A DNA stretch of 64,000 bases, taken from positions 40,858,150 through 40,922,149 of the forward strand of contig NC_016134.3 of the NCBI RefSeq assembly GCF_000005505.3, given 5' to 3'. Made by a program: the position numbers and the translations under genes. The first letter of the stretch is position 1; every line of letters starts with the position of its first letter. The notes beneath the pieces are model-generated. The model did no database searches. It was given only the letters and a program-made list of their open reading frames with translations, and was not told the DNA's origin. Positions 31,669-43,453 of this stretch are shown here, in pieces. This DNA is from Brachypodium distachyon. Lineage: Eukaryota > Streptophyta > Magnoliopsida > Poales > Poaceae.

Positions 31669-32430
31669 ATGGCCATGGACGGCTCCGACCAATGGACCAG
31701 CTCCACTACCTCCTCGTCGTCCTCGCACGACCAGTACATGGTGGTGTGGTCGCCGCCGCCGAAGCGCCCGGCTGGGCGCACCAAGTTCAAGGAGACGCGC
31801 CACCCGGTGTACCGCGGAGTGCGCCTCCGGGGCACAGCGGGCCGCTGGGTGTGCGAGGTGCGCGTGCCCGGCATGCGCAACAAGCGGCTCTGGCTCGGGA
31901 CGCACCTCACCGCCGAGTCCGCCGCCCGCGCCCACGACGCGGCCATGCTCGCGCTGCGCGGCGCCTCCGCTGCCGCCGCGGGACTTCTCAATTTCCCGGA
32001 CTCCGCGTGGCTTCTCTCCGTGACGCCGCCCGCGCTCGCCGACCTCGACGGAGTCCAGCGCGCCGCCCTGGCTGCCGTCGCTGACTACCAGCGCCGCGAG
32101 GCCGCCAACGGCGCCGCCGCCGTTCCGGTCGTCAATGAGGCCGTCTCCAATGAATTTGCGTCATCGTCCGACAATGCCGTCTCGTGGGCGACGTCGCAAG
32201 CTTCTGCCAACAACGGAACATCTGAAGAGCCGGTTGTGATGGGCAGCGAGATGTTCGAGCTCGGCATGCCCGAAGAAATGGACCTGGGCATGTACTACAA
32301 GGACCTCGCGGAGGGGCTGCTCATGGAGCCGCCGCCGCCGCCGCCCGCACCGAACACCGGGACCGGGGTGTGTTGGGAAAGCGGAGACTACGGCGACGGC
32401 GGAGCTGACGCCGCACTCTGGAGTTACTGA
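31669..32430 (+). CDS. CBF: CBF-f, CBF/DREB1 AP2 transcription factor
   Basis: Single exon, 253 aa ([12 protein letters not shown] start). CBF signature [18 protein letters not shown]2 with GVRLRG and [21 protein letters not shown]. In the C-terminal region the usual MFELDM reads [17 protein letters not shown] is followed by a longer proline run, and the protein ends LWSY with TGA. The sequence around the stop is locally duplicated (32418-32438 and 32440-32463), so the 3' UTR repeats a version of CTGG..GTTACTGAAACG. Last + strand gene of the array. Confidence 0.95.
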   Translation: MAMDGSDQWTSSTTSSSSSHDQYMVVWSPPPKRPAGRTKFKETRHPVYRGVRLRGTAGRWVCEVRVPGMRNKRLWLGTHLTAESAARAHDAAMLALRGASAAAAGLLNFPDSAWLLSVTPPALADLDGVQRAALAAVADYQRREAANGAAAVPVVNEAVSNEFASSSDNAVSWATSQASANNGTSEEPVVMGSEMFELGMPEEMDLGMYYKDLAEGLLMEPPPPPPAPNTGTGVCWESGDYGDGGADAALWSY

Positions 32431-32900
32431 AACGCGCCCTCTGGACTGGGGTTACTGAAACGATTTACCTTGATTTGGCTCCATGGAAGAAACTGCTTCA
32501 GGCATTAATACCTTAATAAAACCATAAATGAATCGAATCTCAACACTACACTCAAGCAAAAGCTAGAAAAAAGAAACGAGAAAAGTGCAGCAAAGGACAT
32601 CATCACTGATTGACTGCAGCAAAATGATTTTTTCTCTCTCTCCAAAAAAGGGTATACTGACTTCACGTGTGATGACGTCAACAGGCAACAAAAGAGGAAA
32701 GATCAACGCTTTGCTAATCAGGCAAAGGTGGCCCAAGTACGCTAATCCCGAAGATGTGGGCGAGAGGCATCCAGGTAGGCCTGTTAAAGCCACCATCCCC
32801 AGGATATTTCTCCCAGAATCCTCGTAGCCACGCGAACTGACGCGGCGATGCAGCCTCCAAGCCGTATCTTGCTTTCTGCGACATGGACACATAGCGAGAT
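32431..32900 (+). repeat. CBF 3' tail module behind CBF-f
   Basis: Single tail (AAAGGACATCATCACTGATT, CTTCACGTGTGATGACGTC, AAGATGTGGGCGAGAGGCAT, TCCTCGTAGCCACGCGAACT). Confidence 0.7.
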
Positions 32901-34599
32901 TTCAGGAAGGAGCGCGACTGCATCGCTCGATGGGCGCGTGAGAGTGTGCGGTTGCTTATTATTCGCCTCAATCCCCACCCATGGGAAACAAGGATTATGA
33001 CAGGAGGCACGAAGAAGATTCAGGTCTTTTTTTGCTTTTACATGCTGGCCGGGCCCGTGACCAGATCGAGTTCTAGAAGACCACATCTTGTAGACGGAGG
33101 TCATCATCAGACCACGTCTTTTAGATTGCGCTTTGCGATCGAGGGTTAGCTCACTTTGGACCCACCTCGTCGATCTTGACATCAACTGATTCGTGAAAGT
33201 TACTCCTTCTGGTTCTGGTTTGCCCATTAAAAGGTCATGGCACGTGAAAGAATGATTCCAGTTTTTGGAATGGAATCCTTTGCAACCCATCTGAAGCTCT
33301 CTTTTTTTTCTTTTGAGAATCAACCCATCTGAATCCTTTGCGCTTTCAATATCCATTTCCATGCGTGTTCCATTTCATAGCTTGAAACTGCTATGTGCAT
33401 GGCATCAGATAAAGAGCGCCGGGCGTATCTGACACCAATTGGTTCATGAAGTGAACTGAAGATAAAGAATACGCCGCCGCTGATGGCTGTCAGCGGGCTT
33501 TTGTGCCTACTCCGTACATTTTATTACTTTTCATTTTTGAGAGGACTCCGTACATTTTATTTTCAGAACTTTTGGTTGCCCGTAGGATGGGCCGGCGCTG
33601 GGCCAGGCCAAGAGGGGCGACGGCCCGGGGCCAGGCCAATCTAGGGACCCCGATCTAGGTTAGAGGAGGTACCGATGATGAATAAAAGAACAGGGAAAGA
33701 CGCCTGAAAGGTGATAGACCCAGCAGGCAGCCCTCGCTGGAGGCCCAATAATGCCCTCGAGCTCCAGGCCCAACTGCGCTCCCGAGCTCCCTTGCCGAGT
33801 TCCAATCGATAGTCAACAAATCGCTCCTTCCTAAAAAAAAAAAACACGATCTAATGAGGGCAGACGGCGGAGCGGATGTGTTCCTATTGCATCATCGCGT
33901 AATTGTCTTGTGATTGCATTAGCACCAAGGGTCAGTCAACATGTGATCGCAAGAAATAGAGGTAATGGAATCACCCAAGCCACTCTACGACCGGCGCTGC
34001 CAGTACCTTAAACTATTTTCGGTCTGAAACCTTTTTGGTTCAGCCTTCGCTGTTTACTTTCTGCAACAGACATTATGGTTTCATTTTATTAAAGCGGAGG
34101 AGCCGGGTGCGCTGACCCCGGTTTATTGAAGAAGAAGAAAAACTGCTCTGTACGTTTGGTTGTCGATGAGAGCCGGTGTTACGAAAATAGAGACTAAATT
34201 AGAAATGAGAGACACGAATTTTAACGTCGAAACTCTCGAGGAAAAAACCACGAACGCACGAAGACGCAACTTCACTATGTTAGGATATTACAAGCACGAG
34301 ACGACATGCCGTTTTTTGGTGTGACTACATGGGTATATAACGGGCAATAAACATGTGTTCTTAATAGGGTAAGGAAAACGAGTACTAACACAAAGCCCAA
34401 ACCTATCTTGCTACGTCTAGCAGAATTGGTAACGGATTGGGATCACGTTTCAACAGCCGGAGTAGAAATCAGCGAGCATATTAGTGACAACAAACGATGT
34501 GACAAAAGTGCGTCGAAATTTCATCATGTTGGAAGCGGCTTCAAGTTACAGACTAAGTCAAACACAGTAAGATCCTACAGGAGATTATCGATACTAGTA
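32901..34599. other. Intergenic DNA between CBF-f and CBF-g
   Basis: No gene recognised. Mixed AT-rich sequence; 33580-33660 is GC-rich (GGGCCGGCGCTGGGCCAGGC). Open frames are short and unsupported. Confidence 0.4.
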
Positions 34600-35364
34600 C
34601 TAGTAGCTCCAGAGCGCGACATCAGCTCCTCCCTCAACGCAGTCTCCGTTATCCCAGTACGCGCCGGCGGCTGTCTCCGGCGGCGGCGGATCCACGAGCA
34701 GCGCCTCCGCAAGGCTCGTGTAGTAGTACATTCCCAGGTCCATTTCCCGGAACAAGTCAAGCCTGCTGAACATGTCGCTGTCCATTGCTACCGGAACCTC
34801 ACCAAACCTCGCATCATCTGCGGAAGGTTCCGACGTCTCCAACGAACCGGCATTGCCAGACGACGACGTCCGCTCAGACACTCTTGACGTGGCCTCGTCG
34901 GTGGCAGCGGCGGCGATGTCGATCGCGGCGGTCTCCCGGCGCTCGAAGTCCGCGACGGCCTGGACGGCCGCGCTGCGGACGTCGGCGAGGCCGGCGAGCG
35001 CGGGCGGCACGTTGAGTAGCCACGCGGAGTCCGGGAAGTTGAGGCGTGCCGCGGAGCTGCCCAGCGCGAGCATGGCGGCGTCGTGCGCGCGCGCGGCGGC
35101 CTCGGCCGTCACGTACGTCCCGAGCCAGAGCCTGGCGCCGCGCTTGCCAGGGACGCGCACCTCGCACACCCACCGGCAGGCCGCGCCCCGGCGCCGCACG
35201 CCGCGGAACACCGGGTGCCGCGTCTCCCGGAACTTGGTGCGCCCCGCAGGGCGCTTCGCGGGCGCCGGCGCCGGCGACGACGACCGCCCCGCGTCGTGCT
35301 CGGGCGAGGAGGACGCCGATAAGGAGGAGGAGGGGGAGCTCGAGAGTTGCAGGCCCATGTCCAT
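34600..35364 (-). CDS. CBF: CBF-g, CBF3-type CBF/DREB1 factor
   Basis: Single exon, 254 aa, on the opposite strand to the array. Serine-rich N-terminus ([14 protein letters not shown]), signature [15 protein letters not shown] at 37-51, AP2 from 52 (FRGVRRRG), FPDSAWLL, then a C-terminal part with [28 protein letters not shown] and LWSY. The MDMG start, LDLF and SLAEALL motifs resemble barley CBF3-type proteins as I remember them. AP2 has an unusual AACRW where others have NAGRW or AAGRW, placing a cysteine beside the DNA-binding sheet. It does not share promoter or tail modules with the array, so it is an older member. Cold-response activator by family. Confidence 0.93.
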   Translation of the reverse strand: MDMGLQLSSSPSSSLSASSSPEHDAGRSSSPAPAPAKRPAGRTKFRETRHPVFRGVRRRGAACRWVCEVRVPGKRGARLWLGTYVTAEAAARAHDAAMLALGSSAARLNFPDSAWLLNVPPALAGLADVRSAAVQAVADFERRETAAIDIAAAATDEATSRVSERTSSSGNAGSLETSEPSADDARFGEVPVAMDSDMFSRLDLFREMDLGMYYYTSLAEALLVDPPPPETAAGAYWDNGDCVEGGADVALWSY

Positions 35365-35600
35365 GTCCGCTCGGTGGTGGCTTCTTGAGCTTTGGTGTGG
35401 ACTGTGGAGTGTGAGCTCGTAGGAGGAGATGCTTGAGCCTTCTTGAGTGAGAGCGTTCGGTGTCAGTGGTATCTGTGGAGTGTGTGAGCTTGTGCGGAAC
35501 TTATTTATAGGTTATGTGTTGCGTTTGAAGCGTAAACGCGCTCAAGACATCGGTGGAGATGCCGACCGGTGCCCCAACAGCTGGTGACAATGGATCCTGG
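35365..35600 (-). promoter_or_regulatory. CBF-g promoter
   Basis: TATA box CTATAAATA (complement at 35502-35510), about 138 bp upstream of the ATG. The leader contains repeated GAGTGTGTGAGC-like text on the + strand. No ACGCGT box is seen near it, unlike the array genes. Confidence 0.6.
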
Positions 35601-36331
35601 ACTAAACAAATGTGATCTTGTTGCTAATTTATGATGTGACTTTTCTCCCAGGGGGTGGGCGTGTGGGGGCAGAGACAAAAGGCAGCTTCTCCCTGCTTAA
35701 GCTTCACAGTGTTGATGCAGCGGCGATCGGCTGATTGGAGTGATTGGTCCTTTCCGAGAATGCAGCGGTGGGTGGTGCCTGGGGTCCGCCAGCTGATCGG
35801 CCCGCGGAGTGCACAGCTAGTGGTGAACTGGTGGGCGTTGGTTTCCCCCGGTTCTTTGGAGCATATGCAGGCACCACTGGCGATGAATATAAGCCTGCTG
35901 TTGCTTAGTTTTTTGTTAATATTTAATCCGAGCACGAGGCGAAAGATCGCAATCTGGTGCTTCCTTCTTTTCTTTTCTTAGCTTTGTGTACAACAAACAT
36001 TTTTTTCAAAAGAATTATAAATTTAATTGATCATTACACTTTCAGTTTTTATAGAAAAACAATTTTAATATTACTGTTGTATTGGATGAGGAGAAATGGG
36101 CTAAGCCCTGTTTGTTTGTGCTTCTGTTTCAGCTTTTCGTGTTTCTAGCTCTTTAAAAAAACACTTCTCCAGTAACACGTGAAGCTGAGAAACACTTTCG
36201 GAGGTGCTTCCCTCTCCGGAAGCTGCGGAACATATGCACTAAGACCTGCACGAGGCAAACATGCCAGCGGGCCACCACAACTCAGGCTTGAACCACAAGA
36301 GAGAGCAGACGTCATTGATTTCCAAAACTAG
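35601..36331. other. Spacer between CBF-g and the CBF-b copy
   Basis: No gene. 36090-36230 (GGGCTAAGCCCTGTTTGTTT, GCTTCTGTTTCAGC) resembles a hAT-type MITE end but its partner is missing. 36240-36331 is unrelated filler directly before the breakpoint. Confidence 0.4.
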
Positions 36332-37096
36332 AGCTCCCCTTCCTCGTCGTCCTCGCACGAGCAGCACGGGGCGGCGTGTCCACAACCGGCGCCGCCGCGG
36401 CCGAAGCGCCCCGCGGGGCGCACCAAGTTCAAGGAGACGCGGCACCCGGTGTACCGCGGCGTGCGTCGCCGGGGCGCTGCCGGACGCTGGGTCTGCGAGG
36501 TCCGCGTGCCGGGGAAGCGCGGCCAGCGGCTCTGGCTCGGGACACACCTCACAGCCGACTCCGCCGCGCGCGCCCACGACGCGGCCATGCTCGCGCTGCG
36601 CGGACCTTGGTGCTCCGCCGCCGCGTGCCTTCTCAATTTCACAGACTCCGCTTGGCTGCTCGCCGTGCCCCACGTGCTCCCCAACGATTTTTCCGCCGTC
36701 AGGCGCGCCGCCCTCGCGGCCCTCGCGGACTTCCAGCGCCGGGATCAGGTCGCCCGCGGCGACGCCACCGTCCCCGTCGTCGACGAGGTCGCCTCCAGCG
36801 CGTCTGCGCTGCCCTCATACATGGACGAGGCCAGCTCGTGGGCGTCGTCGTTCCAACCTTCTGAAATTGGGGATTTTGACGTTCCGGTTGTTGTGGGTAG
36901 CGGCATGTTCGAGCTCGACATGTCCGGCGAAATGGACTTGGGCGCGTGCTACGCGGACCTTGCGGAGGGGCTGCTCATGGAGCCGCCGCAGACGACGCCA
37001 GATACCGAGGCGTGCTGGGGAAGCGGATACTACTACGATGGAGGAGCTGACGCCGCGCTCTGGCACTACGGAACGAAACACTCTATCCTGCTTTGA
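36332..37096 (+). pseudogene. 5'-truncated copy of CBF-b
   Basis: Identical by reading to CBF-b from codon 5 onward, including the AP2 domain and the stop-loss extension GTKHSILL. The first four codons, leader, TATA and CGCG box are gone. The codon immediately before the breakpoint is TAG (36329-36331), in frame, and no ATG precedes the AP2 domain, so no normal CBF protein can be made. It might still be transcribed from a neighbouring promoter. The copy carries the ancestor's complete 3' flank. Confidence 0.85.
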
Positions 37097-38654
37097 CTCC
37101 ACGGAACAAACTGAAGCTGCTTGCAGCGTAATACAATTGTTGAACCTTAAATTAATCTACTACTCTAATCACAGTCCTGAACTATGCAAAAAGGAATAAA
37201 CTCACGTCGTGTGTGGTAGCAATAAACAACAGACAAAAAGAACGAGAAAGATCAACGCTCGCCTCTCCATAATCAGATAGAGGTGGCCACTCCAAACAAA
37301 AGATGTGGACGAGACACATCCAGCTCAGCCGGTTAAAGTGATCACACATGGACACTGGATGTTTTCCTGAAATCCTCGTAGCCACTCGGGCTGACGCGGC
37401 GATGCGGTCTCGGTACTGCCTCCTTCCTATAGATTGTATGGTCAGGAGGGCGAGTAGCCGAGATGATGCGGTCTCGCACTGTACTGCATCCTTCCTGTAG
37501 ACCCCACTGTACTGTGTCCTTTTTTCCTTTTTGGAAAACGATGCCTCCCTTTAGATATTCGATATTTAGATATTTAGATTTAGTATTGTTGCATTCCATT
37601 TTTTTTTCATGAAGACGATGTTTCAGTGAGTATGTATTTGTTTGGAAGCCGGCTCTCTTCCCCTAGAAAACCCATATAGGTTTCACTTCCGCCATCACCA
37701 CCCCTCCAATGGTAGATCGTCGACCTTCTATTTGTCCACCGCCTCCGCAGATGGTGACGTCTAAGGCTTAGTTTGGCATTGCTGAATTGTGCCGCGTTGA
37801 ACTTATTTTATAATGTGCTGTGGACAAATACAGACGAAAATAGGTTAGCCAAACACGAAAATAACGAAAAGCGGGTGAAAAAAAGGGATTATGATAATCC
37901 ACTGCAATGCCAAACGGAGCCTAAGAAGACCCCCAATCTACTAGAGAGAGCCGTAATTTTTCTCGCCTGGATGCTTGGAATTTTTTTCGTCTGTATGCTT
38001 TGATAGGTGTCCCCTCGGGACGGTGAGGTTAGGTTTTCTTGTCGTGCGTGCGTGACGACAATATATGTCAAATTCTGCAGATCGATTCAAGGGTACGGTG
38101 GCGGTGACAGTGGCTCCAAGGTTCTCAAGGGCACATGCATGAGAACTTCCCGCTTGCCTTCAACAAAGTCAGGCAGACTCCATATGAGAGCGCCGACAAC
38201 GGCAAGTCATTGGCTCGTTCTGGCAGCAGCAGTGGTCGTCTGGTGGCTTAGGGATCTCAATTAATCTATATTTTTGTTTTCGTTGCTTTGTCGAACCTTT
38301 AGTATCGATTTGTGTCATTCTCGCAAAAAATATATGTATATGTCTGGGTCAAGGAGGCAAACTCCTCCGTCGAATTCTTTAGCTTCTCACCTGGAGCTGG
38401 GGTGGCACGGTGGTTCTTCGAGCCCGCCGACGAGCTCTTGTGTGGTGCATCCAAGGGCTGCTCCTACGCGTCTCCTGGATCCACCGTCCACCAGAGGGCA
38501 ACGTGGTGGGAGGCTTGCGTTCTTCTCGGTGTGTTCACTACTTTCTCCGATTCATATTAATTGTTTCAAATTTGTTCAAATATTGATGTATATATACCTA
38601 AAAAACGTGTAGATACATAAAATATTTCGACAACTAATACGGAGGGAGTAGTAC
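36332..38654 (+). repeat. 2,323-bp near-identical duplicate of 10950-13272
   Basis: A constant offset of 25,382 holds across the whole segment, so there are no net indels. Reading frames throughout translate identically. The only differences seen are two substitutions near the right end, at 38606 (T to C) and 38609 (C to G), inside the terminal MITE. It includes the truncated CBF, tail module, Tourist-like MITE (37765-37921) and Stowaway MITE (38541-38648). The left edge adjoins unrelated DNA and the right edge a truncated copia element. Confidence 0.85.
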
Positions 38655-41600
38655 AAAGCATCACCAAGATCTTTCATATCAAAATTTGAGGACAAAAACT
38701 TCTTTGTTTCTAGTAGTAGACTGACATCGCTGCTAGCAAGCAGGATATCATCCACATACAAAATTAGGAAAATATATTCCCACTTTTAAACTTTGCATAA
38801 ACACAGTTGTCCTCTACATTCTCTTTAAACCCAAACTTCTTAATGGTCTCATTAAACTTTAGATACCACTGTCTTGAGGCTTGCTTTAATCCATAAATGG
38901 ATTTCTTTAGGCGGCATCCCATGTTTTCCTTGCTTTCCATGATAAAACCCTTGGGTTGTTTTATTTAGACCTTTTCTTCTCAATCCCCGTTTAGAAATAC
39001 CGTCTTTACATCCATCTGATGTAGCTCTAAGTCAAAATGCGCCACCAGTGCCATTACTATTCTGAAGGAATCTTTGCATGAGACTGGTGAAAATGTCTCA
39101 TTATAATCTATTCCTTCTCTTTGTGTAAATCCTTTAGCCACGAGTCGTGCTTTGTACTTTTCTATATTCTCTCTAGAGTCATATTTGGTTTTGTAGACCC
39201 ATTTACAGCCTACCATTTTGGCTCCTTTAGGAATTTTCTCTAAGTCCCAAACTTCGTTGGAACTCATCGATCTTATCTCATCTTTCATGGCCTCCAGCCA
39301 ATTCGATGAGTGAGAACTACTCATGGCTTCTTCATATGAAGTGGGATCATTCTCCATATGAACTCTTTCTGTATTATAAACTTTATAACCTTTTGAAATG
39401 GCTGACTTTTTAACTCTTTGAGACCTTCTAGGAGCCTCATTGTCTGGCACGTTCTGTGTCTCTTCATGTGGCGCATGTTCGGGCTGCTGCAACTCCCTTT
39501 CATGTGCAACAATGGGTTGAGTCGTCTCCTGAAGGACAGGTTCCGGACCTTCACGCATTGTTGCCATGTGTTGAGTCGCATCAGGTGTCGGCACCACAAT
39601 CTCGGGGATTGTCGGTGCAGCAACAACAGGTAGTGAAAAAAATGGCTCTTGAGTCATCGGATTAGGTGCATGCACCCTCTTCTCCTCAAGATCAACTTTT
39701 CGAGCTACCGTGCTCCCCCTCATCATTTCGTCATCTAAAAAAACGGCGTGTCTCGTTTCCACAAACTTTGTGTATCTGTCTGGACAGTAGAAACGAAAAC
39801 CTTTTGATCTTTCAGGGTAGCCAATGAAATGGCAACTTACTGTCTTGGTATCCAACTTTGCAATATTTGGGTTAAACATTTTGGCCTCAGCTGGGATCCC
39901 CCACACCCCCAGGTGTTGTAGGGAGAGCACTCTTCCTGTCCACAGCTCGTACGGTGTTTTGGGCACCAACTTGCTTGGCACTCTGCTGAGAATGTGAATG
40001 GCGGTTTTTAATGCCTCCATCCACAATCCCAATGATAATGTAGAATAACTCATCATACTGCGCACCCTATCCATAAGGGTACGATTACGCCTTTTAACTA
40101 CTCCATTTTGCTGCGGCTCGCCCGGCATCGAATACGGGGCAACTATTTTGGTCTCATGTACAAACCTTGCAAAAGGTCCAGGGACTTGGCCATATGGGGT
40201 GTGCCGACCGTAGTACTCCCCTCCACGGTCGGATTTTACTATCTTTATCTTTTTATCATGCTGATTTTCAACTTCAGCCTTGAATATTTTAAATTTATCC
40301 AATGCTTCTGACCTTTATTTTATTGGATAAATGTAACCATAACGGGAGTAGTCGTCTGTGAATGTTATGAATGAATCATAACCAACCACACTTTTCAAAG
40401 GAAATGGTTCACAAATGTCAGTGTGAATAATTTCGATTGTGCTGGTGCTACGTATCGCACCCTTTTTCATTTGTTTTACATATTTTCCTTTGATGCAATC
40501 TACGCATTGCTCTATTTCTGAGAACTCTAATGGAGGAAGAATTTTTGTTTTAACAAGTCTCTTTATTCTCCTCCCTCGAAATATGGCCTAAACGACAGTG
40601 CCATAATTTCGATGATTCATTAGTCCTCTTTCTTTTCTTTTGTACTTTCTCCGACGCGGCAACCTATTCATTCACTTTACACACAGAATGTATTTTTTCA
40701 CGTATGGATAATAAATAAAGCTCATTATGAAGGAAAGTAACACCCACACAATCATTATTAAACAATATGGCACACTTGCCATGTCCAAAATGACATTCAT
40801 AATCAACTTTGTCCAAACGTGATACACTAATCAAGTTTCTGTGTAATGAAGGAACATAAAACACATCTCTAAGCTGGATCGTAAATCCATCGGGAAGCTC
40901 CAAGGAGATGTCACCGACCGCCTCTACGTCCGCTTGGACTCCATTTGCAACTTCAATGCATCTTTCGTTTCTTTGCGTAGTCCGCGTCGAACGGAATCCA
41001 TGTAAAGAATTTGCAACATGAACAGTTGCACTAGAGTCAATCCACCAAGTAGATTTCGAAAACTGTGTATGCACGGATTCATTTACAAAGGAAATGGAGT
41101 TTATACCATTCTTTGGCATGATTGACTTTAGCCATTCCGGGCAATTTTTCTTGCAATGCCCGGTCTTCTTGCAGTGGAGGCATGTGTCTTTATCCACTGA
41201 AAGAATCCTTTGCTGTTGCTGATGTTGCATGGGAGCTTTACCATGTGGCTTGGAAGGAGAACTTTGATTGCCTTGAGCGAAGTTCTTTTTCTTATTATCT
41301 CTCACATAGTTCAGGGAACCACCATGTGATGATTTAATTCTATCCTCCTCTTGCACACACATGGTTATAGTCTTTTCAATATCCCACTTCTCAGGTTGGA
41401 TATTGTAGTTGACAACAAAAGTGTCAAACTCTTTTGGCAATGAAGTCATAACGAGATGAACAAGCATTGCAGGCTTAATCTCAAGATCAGCGTCCATGGG
41501 CTTCAACTTAGAAGCCGTGTTGCTCATCCTAAGAATATGCTCTCGTATGCCATGTCCCCCTCCTGTGTACTTTTTTATCAAGCAGCTGGGTAGCATATGT

Positions 41601-42007
41601 CCTTAAAGAACTAGTGAACTGGCTCTTTATCTTTTCAAGATACTCCCCTACGGAAGCACACTCTGCAATTGAGCCCACAATAGCGTGCTCAATTGTGTTA
41701 TTTATGAAAGCCATGCACCTTTTATTGGCGGTTAGCCACTTTCTGTTCTCGAGGGTGTATGACATCTCCAATGGAGCATACTCCCTCTTCTTTTTCTCCC
41801 AAGCATCATCATCATCTTTTGCATCGCTGACTGTGGCTGTGGAGTGCCAACAACCCAGTCCACCTCGGCACACACAAAAGCCAGGTCCACTTTCTTTCTC
41901 CACTCAATGTAGTTGTCACCCCTTAGAGTTGGTACGTCCTTGAGGCATCCCATCAAGTAGTACCCTCCTGAAACCACAATGACGTGAGAAGATAACAACA
42001 GTTGCAT
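38655..42007 (-). pseudogene. copia gag-pol remnant
   Basis: Gag begins near 42007 and changes frame at least twice (frames overlap at about 41730-41900 and 41530-41600). The zinc knuckle [14 protein letters not shown] lies at about 41140. An aspartic protease follows with [14 protein letters not shown], where the usual DSGA reads DSSA. The pre-integrase region WHCRLGHISRGRIK and integrase text HTDICEPF and ITFTDDYSRYGY precede an in-frame TAA at about 40318. The long frame 40302-38980 holds the integrase C-terminal part (PQQNGVVKRRNRTL) and the reverse transcriptase start (WVYKTKYDSRE, YKARLVAKGFTQ). YVDDILL lies at about 38750. The frame is lost just after KDLGDALY. Confidence 0.85.
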
Positions 42008-43008
42008 GCCTTAATCCAACGTTGGTCAAAATTAATTCATACAACTGTTTGTGTAATTTTAATCTATATCACCGTTGGGCAGAAAATAGAATTAAATGCA
42101 CACTTTAACCATTAATCATGATCATGCTATTAACGACGTTGGTCAAGAAAAAATAACACGGTCACAATTAACATAATAAACACTTTTAATCACATTCTTT
42201 TGATTTAAACAATACTTTTAAACTATTTGCAGCGGAAACTTTGAACAAAAATATAACTTTACACTTTCAGAAACAATATTTTGCACTTTATTATTTTCTA
42301 AAACAAACATCTCGTTGGTTCAGTTTGAATAGGATAAAAATAATACCAAAAAGTACAAAGACTGAACATATACAGCAAAATAAATGCATCTGTAAAAAAA
42401 ATTTGATTCTTCCGGCCGTCGTAGCCCAATGGCCTGCTCGCGCACGGCCGTGTACTATCCCTCGCGCGCGCAGCGGCCCAGGGTGCACTGCCCAGTGGCT
42501 GGCCTTTCTTTCGCGCGCACAAGCCTGCCAGGGTCCGCGGCCCGATGGCCCAGCTAGCGCGCACCCGCGGCCCAACGCACGCCAGGCTCAACCGTAGCCG
42601 TCCGATCCAATCGGAGGGCCGGGCGGGACTTTCGCCTGGGTCAAAACCACCCCAACGGCCAGACCCTAGGGTTAGAAACCCTAACTTTCTTTTCTCCGTC
42701 CCGGGCTGCTTCTCTGGTGGCGACGGCGGCGCCTGAGCTTTCCGGCCTCGCCGGCGACCGCCCGCCCAGCGACGGCTCTCTTTCTGTCGCGGGTTTACTC
42801 CCGGCATGGTGGCGTGGTGTCGTCCTCGGCCACTTGCCGGCACGCGCGGCGCCGTCAAGCGACCGGCGGCGGCGCTTTTTTCCCGGTGGCGCGCACAGGT
42901 ACCCTTTTTTTCTTGCTTTCTTTTTCTCTGTCTACTTTCTTCTTTCTTTGTTCTTTCTCTCTTCTACCCGACGAGATCTATCTTCTTTTAACAAAGCTCT
43001 GATACCAA

Positions 43009-43453
43009 TGTTAGATGTTAGAGTTCAACTAGGTGTAGATCCGGTGAGGTAGAAGGCTTTACTGTGATACAACATGGTTCGGGTATAGGGATTCAGAGAG
43101 AGAGAGAGAGAGAGGAGAGAATGGGTACCTTCACTCTGATTGGAGGAAGATGCCGGGGTGGACGACATGACGGTGAGGGAGAGCGATGGCGTCGGGTGAC
43201 GGCGGGGAGCGACGGCGGAGGCGAGCTTCCCGTCGCTTCTGTGCAAAACACTAGATCGGTAGGGGATGTCGATGGGGTCAATGGCAAACGCAGCGAACCT
43301 CGTAGTGCGTGCCCCGGCCCCCCACCTCTTTATATATGCGCACCGCGACAGGAGCCCGCCAACCATATTGGGTTGGGCGCCCGCGATCAGGACGCGTCAG
43401 ATCTAGGACCGATGGGCCGTGGGGCCCACACGGCTGGGAGATCAACTCTAACA
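43009..43453 (-). repeat. LTR of the copia element
   Basis: 445 bp, starting TGTTAGAGTTGATCTCC and ending TCTAACATCTAACA on the minus strand (TG...CA with inverted ends). One base separates it from the primer binding site. It contains a 24-bp GA microsatellite (43089-43112). This is the element's 5' LTR; there is no partner. Confidence 0.8.

Larger units (their letters stand above)
38655..43453 (-). mobile_element. Ty1/copia retrotransposon, 3'-truncated
   Basis: On the minus strand: LTR (43009-43453), primer binding site TGGTATCAGAGC (42996-43007), a long CT- and GC-rich leader, gag, protease, integrase and part of reverse transcriptase. The element ends abruptly at the junction with the CBF-b duplicate; RNase H, polypurine tract and 3' LTR are absent. 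Gene order PR-IN-RT identifies the copia superfamily. Frameshifts and stops show it is inactive. Confidence 0.88.

Noticed and set aside
36261..37199. 312-aa + strand frame overlapping the truncated CBF-b copy
   Set aside because: It is an out-of-frame reading of GC-rich CBF sequence; the matching frame of CBF-b is also open by composition.
43089..43112. GA repeat as an independent microsatellite of interest
   Set aside because: It lies inside the copia LTR and is ordinary.
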